The notes beneath the pieces are model-generated. The model was not told the origin of the DNA. It saw only the letters and a program-made list of their open reading frames with translations, and searched no databases. DNA of 7,061 nt, from assembly GCA_964412845.1 (NCBI GenBank), contig CAYPQM010000248.1, forward strand, positions 1 to 7,061, in the 5' to 3' direction. The DNA is from JAWWPY01 sp964412845. Lineage in GTDB: Bacteria; Actinomycetota; Actinomycetes; Streptosporangiales; Streptosporangiaceae. Made by a program: the position numbers and the translations under genes. This document shows, in pieces, positions 1-5,262 of this stretch; the stretch's first letter is position 1, and every line of letters begins with the position of its first letter.

Positions 1-628
1 CGCCGCGCCGCGCCGTGCCCGCCCGCAGCCGGGGGCTGCGGCCCGTCCCGCTGTCCCGGACAGCTCCGCTGGCCGACGTTGGCGTCAGGGCCAGCACGGC
101 CGGGCCGGGCAGCGCGCCCCGGCGGAGCTGGAAACCGCCGGCCGCCCACACCCGGACCACGACCACCAGGTACAGCATGAACGGGCACACCAGCAGGTCA
201 TAGCCGACCGCGACCGGGAGCACCTGGCGCACCGCGGGCCAACTGACACCCGGATCGCTGAACAGCATCCCGACCGCCGCATACAGGGCTTCGCCGCCCG
301 CGGCGCCCGCGGCCACCGCGCCCAGCGGCAGCCACGCGGCGCGGTCCAGGCCGTCGCTCAGCCGGCCGGAGGCGTACCCGGCCAGGCAGAACACCAGCGC
401 ATACTGGCCGACCAGGTGGCTGGCGGGCGGCGCGATGTCGAGCGCCAGCCCGGCGAAGAAGCCGACCAGAGTGCCCTCCATCGGGCCGGACGTCAGCGCG
501 ACGGCGACCACCAGGATCAGCACGAGGTCCGGTGCCGCGCCGCCGGGCAGCGGCAGCCTGTTGACCAGGGTCAGCTGGAGCAGGATCGCGGCCAGCGACG
601 CGACAGCCAGCAACGCGGCGCGCCCCAC
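1..628 (-). CDS. mreD: Rod-shape determining protein MreD, 3'-truncated by window edge
   Basis: Multi-pass inner membrane partner of MreC in the elongasome. The gene starts with GTG at 628, one base after the mreC stop and behind a strong AGGAGG. It stays open to the window edge, giving 209 visible codons without a stop. The hydrophobic protein begins VGRAALLAVASLAAILLQLT. Helices are likely near 4-22, 33-47, 52-66, 75-90, 98-122 and 137-161. PDLVLILVVAVAL (33-45) followed by GTLVGFFAGLALDIAPP (52-68) is the MreD family pattern, in which an asparate-containing GxxxGLxxD-like run is common. After about residue 163 the chain turns hydrophilic and Arg/Gly/Ser-rich, presumably a cytoplasmic C-terminal tail nearing its end. 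The name rests on this pattern plus its place directly after mreC. Confidence 0.92.
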   Translation of the reverse strand, partial: MGRAALLAVASLAAILLQLTLVNRLPLPGGAAPDLVLILVVAVALTSGPMEGTLVGFFAGLALDIAPPASHLVGQYALVFCLAGYASGRLSDGLDRAAWLPLGAVAAGAAGGEALYAAVGMLFSDPGVSWPAVRQVLPVAVGYDLLVCPFMLYLVVVVRVWAAGGFQLRRGALPGPAVLALTPTSASGAVRDSGTGRSPRLRAGTARRG

Positions 629-629
629 G

Positions 630-1613
630 TCAGCCTCCTGATCCCGGCGGGCCGGCGGGCGGCGCCGCCGCCGCGCCGATGCTGGCCGACCCGGTGGGGC
701 TGGGCGTCGGCGTAGCCGGCGGGGTGTTGCTGGGCGCCGGTTTCGGCTTGGGTGGCAGCACCGAGTCCCGCGGGTTGGTGCGGGGCGGGACGACCACCAC
801 CCCCACCACGCCGAGGGTCGAGATGGTCACGAACGGCCGGACCAGCGCCAGCCGGGTCAGCGAGCTCGTGCTGCCCTCGACCCGGGTGATCACGCCGACC
901 GGCACGCCGGGCACGTACGGCCTGCCACCGACGGAGCCGAAGGTCACGATCTGCTCCCCGGGCCGGAGCTGGGCGTTGGCGCTGAACACCTCGAGGCGCA
1001 GCAGCCCGGCACTGGACAGCCTCTTGCCGGTGCCGGTCACCGCGCCGATCAGCCCGGTGCCGGCCAGCCGCACCCCGACGGTCGCGCTGGCGTCCGTGGT
1101 CAGCAAGACGGTGGCGGTCCGCGGGCTCACCGCGGTGACCGTGCCGACCAGCCCGGAACCATTCAGCACGGTTTCGTTCGGCTTGATGCCGTCCTGCCTG
1201 CCGATGTCGATGGTGACCGTGTCCGCGTAGGCCGGGCTGGCCGCGATCACGTTCGCGGCGACGATCCGGTATCCGCCGCGACCCGCCAGCTGGAGCAGGC
1301 GGCTCAGCTGGGCCGACTGGGCCCGGCTCAGCTGCTGCTGGCTGAGTTCCGCCCGCAGCCTGGTCACCTGGCGCTGCAGGGCAGCGATCCTGGCCTGCGA
1401 GCCTGACCCTCCGGTGATCCCGTCGGCGAGCCGCCGCACCGGTGAGGTGACCAGGCTGACCGCGCCTTCCGCGGACCCGAGCACCGAGCCGCCGAACGAG
1501 GTCAGGCCGCTCAGCGGCGACCCGGCGCCACCGCGGTAGCCGACCGTGATCAGCGCCAGCGCGACGACCAGCGCCGCGCCAAGGACCAGGCGGGCCCGCC
1601 GGGTGTCGTGCAC
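630..1613 (-). CDS. mreC: Rod-shape determining protein MreC
   Basis: Bitopic membrane scaffold of the elongasome. A short cytoplasmic N-terminus and one helix carry an extracytoplasmic part that binds MreD and the PBP2-type transpeptidase. It has 327 residues from a GTG start. The order is a basic N-terminus (HDTRRAR), a membrane helix at about 9-25, a Gln/Leu/Arg-rich coiled coil at about 73-110, and the MreC beta-barrel core at about 113-276. Core hallmarks include VIAASPAYADTVTIDIGRQDGI, NGSGLVGTV, VSPRTATVLLTTDASATVGV, LRPGEQIVTFGS and VPVGVI. Residues 277-327 form a Pro/Ser/Thr/Ala-rich, probably disordered tail (KPKPAPSNTPPATPTPSPT) absent from minimal MreC proteins. The tail is extracytoplasmic if the topology is standard. 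The TGA stop is separated from the mreD start by a single base. Confidence 0.95.
   Translation of the reverse strand: MHDTRRARLVLGAALVVALALITVGYRGGAGSPLSGLTSFGGSVLGSAEGAVSLVTSPVRRLADGITGGSGSQARIAALQRQVTRLRAELSQQQLSRAQSAQLSRLLQLAGRGGYRIVAANVIAASPAYADTVTIDIGRQDGIKPNETVLNGSGLVGTVTAVSPRTATVLLTTDASATVGVRLAGTGLIGAVTGTGKRLSSAGLLRLEVFSANAQLRPGEQIVTFGSVGGRPYVPGVPVGVITRVEGSTSSLTRLALVRPFVTISTLGVVGVVVVPPRTNPRDSVLPPKPKPAPSNTPPATPTPSPTGSASIGAAAAPPAGPPGSGG
634..639 (-). promoter_or_regulatory. mreD ribosome binding site inside the mreC 3' end
   Basis: AGGAGG on the minus strand, five bases before the GTG at 628-626. It overlaps the last codons of mreC, so mreC and mreD are probably translationally coupled. 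It fixes the mreD start. Confidence 0.78.
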
Positions 1614-1618
1614 CGGAT

Positions 1619-1624
1619 CCCCTC
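1619..1624 (-). promoter_or_regulatory. mreC ribosome binding site
   Basis: GAGGGG on the minus strand, five bases upstream of the GTG at 1613-1611. It lies in the 49-base mreB-mreC gap and supports the GTG start. Confidence 0.65.
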
Positions 1625-1662
1625 ATTCCCTGCCGCGACTGCGGCTGACATCCCTGCGGAGG

Positions 1663-2694
1663 TCAGCGCCTGGACTCCGGCACCAGCACCTGGCGCAGCG
1701 TGTCGAAATCCTCCACGCATTTGCCGGTGCCGAGCGCGACGGAATCGAGGGGGTTGTCAGCCGTGTGGACCGGCATACCCGTTTCTTCGCGGATCCGCTC
1801 GTCCAGCCCGCGCAGCAGTGCCCCGCCGCCGGTCAGCGCGATGCCCCGGTCCATGACGTCGCCGGCCAGTTCGGGCGGGCACTTGTCCAGCGTGGTCTTG
1901 ACGGCGTCCACGATCAGCGAGATCGGCTCCTCGATGGCCCGGCGGATCTCCTCGGCGGAGATCACGATGGTCTTGGGCAGGCCGCTCACCAGGTCCCGGC
2001 CGCGGATCTCGGCGTGCGGCTCGTCCACCGACGGGAACGCGGAGCCGAGGGCCATCTTGATCTCCTCGGCGGTCCGCTCGCCGAGCATCAGCGAGTACTC
2101 CTTCTTGCCGAAGGTGATGATCGCCTGGTCCATCTCATCGCCGCCGATGCGGATCGACTGGGAGGTCACGATGCCGCCCAGCGAGATCACGGCCACCTCC
2201 GTGGTGCCACCGCCGATGTCGACCACCATGTTCCCGGTCGGCTCGTTGACTGGCAGGCCGGCGCCGATGGCCGCCGCCATGGGCTCCTCGATGATGTACA
2301 CCCGGCGGGCGCCAGCCTGATGCCCGGCCTCCTTGACCGCGCTCTGCTCCACCCCGGTGATCCCGCTCGGCACGGCCACGACGATCCGCGGCTTGGCCAG
2401 GTGCCGGCGGCGGTGCACCTTCTGGATGAAGTAGCGCAGCATCCGCTCGGTCACGTCGAAGTCCGCGATGACCCCGTCCTTGAGCGGGCGGACCGCGATG
2501 ATGTTGCCGGGAGTCCGGCCGATCATCCGTTTAGCCTCGACCCCGACCGCGACGATCTGGCCGTTGTTGGTGTTCAGGGCGACCACGGACGGCTCGTTCA
2601 GGACGATCCCGCGGCCCCGGACGTAGACCAGGGTGTTCGCGGTGCCCAGATCGACAGCCATGTCACGGCCCAGAAACGCCAACGCGTTGCTCAT
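1663..2694 (-). CDS. mreB: Rod-shape determining protein MreB (bacterial actin)
   Basis: Actin-fold ATPase that forms membrane-associated filaments and positions the peptidoglycan elongation machinery with MreC, MreD, a PBP2-type transpeptidase and RodA. In sporulating streptomycetes it acts mainly in spore wall assembly. It has 343 residues, the usual length, with an ATG start. The actin-family motifs are complete: phosphate-1 DLGTANTLVY (15-24), connect-1 region IIEEPMAAAIGAGL (134-147), phosphate-2 DIGGGTTEVAVIS (159-171), and adenosine motif TGGGALLRGLD (288-298). Strings such as GIALTGGGALLRGLDER and LGERTAEEIKMALGSAF separate it from DnaK, FtsA and ParM relatives. It heads the mreBCD cluster, with 49 bases between its TGA and the mreC GTG. 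No paralogue is visible in this window. Confidence 0.97.
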   Translation of the reverse strand: MSNALAFLGRDMAVDLGTANTLVYVRGRGIVLNEPSVVALNTNNGQIVAVGVEAKRMIGRTPGNIIAVRPLKDGVIADFDVTERMLRYFIQKVHRRRHLAKPRIVVAVPSGITGVEQSAVKEAGHQAGARRVYIIEEPMAAAIGAGLPVNEPTGNMVVDIGGGTTEVAVISLGGIVTSQSIRIGGDEMDQAIITFGKKEYSLMLGERTAEEIKMALGSAFPSVDEPHAEIRGRDLVSGLPKTIVISAEEIRRAIEEPISLIVDAVKTTLDKCPPELAGDVMDRGIALTGGGALLRGLDERIREETGMPVHTADNPLDSVALGTGKCVEDFDTLRQVLVPESRR

Positions 2695-2815
2695 GAGGAA
2701 CGAGACCTTCCAAGATGGGTCCTGCTGGGCGATCTGTGGTAAATCCGCAGCTCAGGCCCTCCCCTGGAGAACCGGCCGCGGCCTTATGTTGGTTCATCGG
2801 CCAGCGCCGGGCTAC
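2695..2815 (-). other. ndk-mreB intergenic region
   Basis: This 121-base stretch holds no ORF that I would call. The minus strand has GAACC / GGTTC arms (2791-2795 and 2769-2773) enclosing the perfect palindrome GGCCGCGGCC at 2774-2783, which could make a weak terminator or leader hairpin; there is no T tract. The mreB binding site is probably GGAAGG at 2706-2711, a rather long 11 bases before the ATG. I found no convincing -35/-10 pair. An mreB promoter is expected here from other actinomycetes, but it is not visible. Confidence 0.45.
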
Positions 2816-3226
2816 CTAAACGAGGTCAGGAAAGAAGATCTTGATTTCCCGATCGGCGGACTCCGGGCTGTCAGATCCATGCACAATGTTCGACTGCATT
2901 ATCAACGAGTAATCGCCGCGGATCGTGCCCGGCAATGCCCGGACCGGGTCGGTGGCGCCGGCCAGCGTCCGGAAGGCCTCGATGGCCCGCGGGCCCTCCG
3001 CGACGACGGCCACCAGCGGCCCCGAGGTGATGAACTCGACGAGCGGGTCGAAGAAAGGCTTCCCGGTGTGCTCCGCGTAGTGTGCCGTCGCCGTTCCCAC
3101 GTCGAGGGTTCGCAGGTCCATCGCCACGATCCGGAGGCCCTTGCGCTCAATCCGGCGCAGCACCTCCCCGACCAGCCCGCGCCGCACTGCGTCGGGCTTG
3201 ACCAGGACCAAAGTACGTTCAGACAA
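2816..3226 (-). CDS. ndk: Nucleoside diphosphate kinase
   Basis: Cytosolic enzyme that moves the gamma phosphate from ATP to other (d)NDPs through a phosphohistidine intermediate, balancing NTP and dNTP pools. Read from the TTG at 3226, it is 136 residues starting MSERTLVLVKPDAV, which is the canonical Ndk N-terminus and a standard bacterial length. K10 in KPDAV and the segment GTIRGDY (100-106) contribute to the nucleotide site. The signature NIVHGSDS (113-120) carries the catalytic histidine H116. The C-terminus EIKIFFPDLV is typical, and no key residue is missing. A 207-base gap with a candidate promoter separates it from DUF4233, and a 121-base gap separates it from mreB, so it may be transcribed alone or read through into mreBCD. 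The stop is TAG. Confidence 0.96.
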   Translation of the reverse strand: MSERTLVLVKPDAVRRGLVGEVLRRIERKGLRIVAMDLRTLDVGTATAHYAEHTGKPFFDPLVEFITSGPLVAVVAEGPRAIEAFRTLAGATDPVRALPGTIRGDYSLIMQSNIVHGSDSPESADREIKIFFPDLV

Positions 3227-3232
3227 GAAATG

Positions 3233-3238
3233 CTCCTC
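3233..3238 (-). promoter_or_regulatory. ndk ribosome binding site that decides the start
   Basis: GAGGAG on the minus strand, six bases upstream of the TTG at 3226-3224. A longer open frame reaches another TTG at 3250, but that would place this strong site inside the coding region and add eight non-conserved residues. The shorter start is preferred. Confidence 0.8.
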
Positions 3239-3260
3239 TTCGGGGGGCAACGGCGTGACA

Positions 3261-3271
3261 TCACTCAGTGA
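3261..3271. repeat. 11-base palindrome upstream of ndk
   Basis: TCACTCAGTGA is a perfect odd palindrome (5-bp arms, one central base) 35 bases upstream of the ndk start. The hexamer GTGACA occurs on the plus strand at 3255-3260 and again at 3268-3273, so palindrome and direct repeat overlap. The arrangement resembles a small DNA-binding site, but no regulator can be named. Confidence 0.3.
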
Positions 3272-3309
3272 CAGGTGATTGACCCACCGCGCAGGTAATC
3301 CTATCGGTG

Positions 3310-3334
3310 ACGGGCCAGCCAGATTGGGGCCCGT
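3310..3334 (-). repeat. Inverted repeat in the presumed ndk leader
   Basis: Perfect 7-bp arms ACGGGCC / GGCCCGT (3328-3334 and 3310-3316) enclose 11 bases. It lies immediately downstream of the candidate ndk transcription start. It could form an RNA hairpin in the leader or act as an operator. It matches no named riboswitch or operator that I recognise. Confidence 0.35.
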
Positions 3335-3343
3335 GCAGCGTAG

Positions 3344-3373
3344 ACCCTACCCAGCACCCGCCGCGCTGATCAA
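3344..3373 (-). promoter_or_regulatory. Candidate SigA/HrdB-type promoter for ndk
   Basis: On the minus strand, TTGATC (3373-3368) is followed after 18 bases by TAGGGT (3349-3344). This fits the actinobacterial housekeeping pattern of TTGAC-like -35 and TAnnnT -10. Transcription would start near 3337 and give a leader of about 110 bases before the ndk TTG. It sits between the possible terminator hairpins and the leader repeats. An alternative -10, TAGGAT at 3303-3298, has no good -35. Confidence 0.42.
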
Positions 3374-3377
3374 TGTG

Positions 3378-3432
3378 GCGCGTTGTGCGCGCATACGGGG
3401 CACTCTGCACCGCGGTCATGTGCGGGCGGTGC
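3378..3432 (-). terminator. Possible terminator hairpins after the valS-folC-DUF4233 unit
   Basis: Just past the DUF4233 stop, the minus strand has a perfect 7-bp inverted repeat, GCACCGC / GCGGTGC (3426-3432 and 3407-3413), with a 12-base loop. A 5-bp GCGCG / CGCGC hairpin (3388-3392 and 3378-3382) with a 5-base loop follows. Neither has a T tract, so neither is a classical intrinsic terminator. Actinomycetes often use hairpins without T tracts. Short GC-rich repeats also arise by chance at this base composition. Confidence 0.28.
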
Positions 3433-3433
3433 G

Positions 3434-3751
3434 TCAGGCAGATTCCGCCCGGCGGCCCATCCAGATCGCCAGCACCCAGAACCCGCCGAAGATGGCGCCC
3501 AGCGCGTACATGACGGGGATCAGCGCGCCCGCCGCGATCACGCACACCTGGAGCACGCTGCCGGCCACCAGCGCCCAGCGCAAGCCCGGCCGGCCGGCCA
3601 CCGCCGCGAGCAGCACCGCCGCGACCGCCAGTGCGCCGCCGGCCAGGCCGGCCGCGCGGGGCGTGGCGTGCTCGATGGTGATGGCCACCGGGATGGCGAG
3701 CCCGATGATGATCGCCTCCATGATCAGCACGGTGCCGCAGAGCCGCCTCAT
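3434..3751 (-). CDS. DUF4233 family small membrane protein
   Basis: Integral membrane protein of 105 residues with unknown function. The ATG overlaps the folC TGA (ATGA), and a GGAG lies five bases upstream, so it is probably translated together with folC. About four hydrophobic segments are visible, near residues 6-25, 33-52, 58-77 and 80-97, with a basic N-terminus (MRR) and a basic patch (MGRRAE) at the C-terminus. The first helix holds an acidic residue in the run LCGTVLIMEAIIIGLAIPVA, a pattern I recall from DUF4233 proteins encoded next to folC in actinobacteria. Length suits that family. No catalytic motif or signal peptide cleavage site is seen. The position suggests a conserved link to folate metabolism or to the envelope genes further down, but this is inference from context only. 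Confidence 0.86.
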   Translation of the reverse strand: MRRLCGTVLIMEAIIIGLAIPVAITIEHATPRAAGLAGGALAVAAVLLAAVAGRPGLRWALVAGSVLQVCVIAAGALIPVMYALGAIFGGFWVLAIWMGRRAESA

Positions 3752-5262
3752 GCCTGCTCCGCGGCGCCCCGGCTCGGCGAGCTGAGCAGCAGCCGCGCAT
3801 CACCCGCCGTGATCACCGAGCCGGTGACGAGCACCCCGGGCCGGCCCAGGCCATCCGTCCCGGCCGCGTCGTCAGCGAGCCCGACAGCGATCTCCAGCGC
3901 CTCATCCAGCCGCTCGGCCGTGCGTACCCGCTCCGGCCCGAAGACGTCCACGGCCAGTTCGGCGAGGGAATCGGGATCCATGGACCGGTCCGAGGAGTTC
4001 CGGGTGACCACCAGCTCAGAGATCACCGGCTCCAGTTCGTCGAGGATGCCGGTCACGTCCTTGTCCGTGCTGACCGCCAGCACTCCCACCATGGCGGTGA
4101 ACGTGAACGCCTCGGTCAGGCCCGCCACGGCGGCCGCCATGCCGGCCGGGTTGTGCGCCGCGTCCACCAGCACCACGGGGCTGCGCCTGACCACCTCCAG
4201 CCGCCCGGGCGAGGTCATCTCCCCGAACGCCTTCCGCACCAGCCCCGGATCCAGCTGCCCCTCAACCAGGACGCTGCTGGCGTCGGTGCCGGCCGGCCTG
4301 CCGACGGGTGTCCGGTAGCCGGCCCAAGCCGCCCCCACGCCCGTCTCGGGCGTGACCTCGGTCCCGTTGACCTCCTCCGGCCAGCCCGCGGCCGAGGGGT
4401 CGGCTCCGACGTCGGTGGCACTCGCACACGCCTCCACCGCGGCCAGCGCGCAGGCCGCGTTGCCGGCCTGGTACTCGCCGAACAGGGGCAGCAGCAGGTC
4501 GTCGTAGTTGCCGCGCAGGCCGTGGATGTTCAGCTGCTGCCCGCCCACGGCGAGCTCCCGGCTGGTCACCCCGAACTCCAGCCCTTCCCTGGCCACGCTG
4601 GCGCCGACGTCGGCGGCCCGGCGCAGCAGCACCTCCGCCGCGGCGACCGGCTGTTGCGCGATAATGGCCACCGAGCCCGCCTTGATGATGCCTGCCTTCT
4701 CGGCCGCGATCTCCTCAACCGTGTCGCCGAGGTACCGGGTGTGGTCGATGGCGATCGGGGTCACCACCGCCACCGCACCGTCGGTGATGTTGGTCGCGTC
4801 CCAGGTACCGCCGAGGCCGACCTCGATGACCGCCACGTCCACCGGTGCGTCGGCGAACGCCGAGAAGGCCATCGCGGCGAGCACCTCGAAAAATGACAGA
4901 CGGACCGGCTGGCGCTCGTCGACCAGGGCCAGGTACGGCGCCACCTCGTCGTAGGCGGCGATGAAGGCCTCAGCCGGCAGCGGTTCACCATCGACCGCGA
5001 TCCGCTCCCGGATGGACGACAGGTGCGGGCTGGTGAACAGCCCGGTGCGCAGCCCGCGGGCGCGCAGCAGCGTCTCGGTCATCCGGGCGGTCGAGGTCTT
5101 GCCGTTGGTGCCGGTGACGTGGATCACCGGGTAGGCCCGCTGCGGATCGCCGAGCAGCAGGGCCAGCTCCGCCATCCGGTCCAGGGTCGGCTCGATGTCG
5201 TGCTCGGGACGGCGGGCCAGGATGTCCCGCTGCACGCCGCGCAGGCGCTCCTCGGTGGTCAA
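3748..5262 (-). CDS. folC: Bifunctional dihydrofolate synthase / folylpolyglutamate synthase
   Basis: Cytosolic Mur-ligase-family enzyme that joins L-glutamate to dihydropteroate and then extends the polyglutamate tail of folates, using ATP. It has 504 codons from a TTG start preceded by GGGAGGA; the start overlaps the valS stop as TTGA. A GTG at codon 10 is a weaker alternative start. Visible motifs are the P-loop GTNGKTSTAR at 51-60, TSPHLSSIRERI at 77-88 (folate site), EVGLGGTWDATNI at 147-159, IDHTRYLGDTVEEIAAEKAG at 172-191 (K189 is the family's expected carbamylated lysine), SPGRLEVV at 351-358, and DAAHNPAG at 367-374 in the C-terminal ligase domain. Between GEYQAGNAACALAAVEAC and LDPGLVRKAF lies an extra segment of about 55 residues (282-337) that makes the protein longer than the usual 420-460. 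The downstream membrane gene is coupled by an ATGA overlap. Confidence 0.96.
   Translation of the reverse strand: MTTEERLRGVQRDILARRPEHDIEPTLDRMAELALLLGDPQRAYPVIHVTGTNGKTSTARMTETLLRARGLRTGLFTSPHLSSIRERIAVDGEPLPAEAFIAAYDEVAPYLALVDERQPVRLSFFEVLAAMAFSAFADAPVDVAVIEVGLGGTWDATNITDGAVAVVTPIAIDHTRYLGDTVEEIAAEKAGIIKAGSVAIIAQQPVAAAEVLLRRAADVGASVAREGLEFGVTSRELAVGGQQLNIHGLRGNYDDLLLPLFGEYQAGNAACALAAVEACASATDVGADPSAAGWPEEVNGTEVTPETGVGAAWAGYRTPVGRPAGTDASSVLVEGQLDPGLVRKAFGEMTSPGRLEVVRRSPVVLVDAAHNPAGMAAAVAGLTEAFTFTAMVGVLAVSTDKDVTGILDELEPVISELVVTRNSSDRSMDPDSLAELAVDVFGPERVRTAERLDEALEIAVGLADDAAGTDGLGRPGVLVTGSVITAGDARLLLSSPSRGAAEQA

Noticed and set aside
85..282. Small minus-strand frame of 65 codons near the window edge
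   Set aside because: It is an out-of-frame Cys/Arg/Ser-rich shadow of mreD, whose true frame is hydrophobic and starts at 628.
571..1626. Second minus-strand frame of 351 codons overlapping mreC
   Set aside because: It gives an Arg/Gly/Ala-rich shadow protein, while the mreC frame has clear family motifs, a membrane helix and a ribosome binding site.
1546..2742. Long plus-strand open frame of 398 codons opposite mreB and the start of mreC
   Set aside because: It is antisense to a well-conserved gene. Its His/Asp/Arg/Gly-rich composition is what reading opposite a GC-rich gene produces, and it matches no family I know.
3261..3803. Minus-strand frame of 180 codons spanning the DUF4233-ndk gap
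   Set aside because: It overlaps DUF4233 in another frame and is Arg/Gly/His-rich without a domain. The gap is better explained as regulatory sequence.
3383..4318. Plus-strand open frame of 311 codons across DUF4233 and the folC 3' part
   Set aside because: Low-complexity Ser/Ala/Pro/Arg translation opposite real genes, with no supporting ribosome binding site or recognisable domain.
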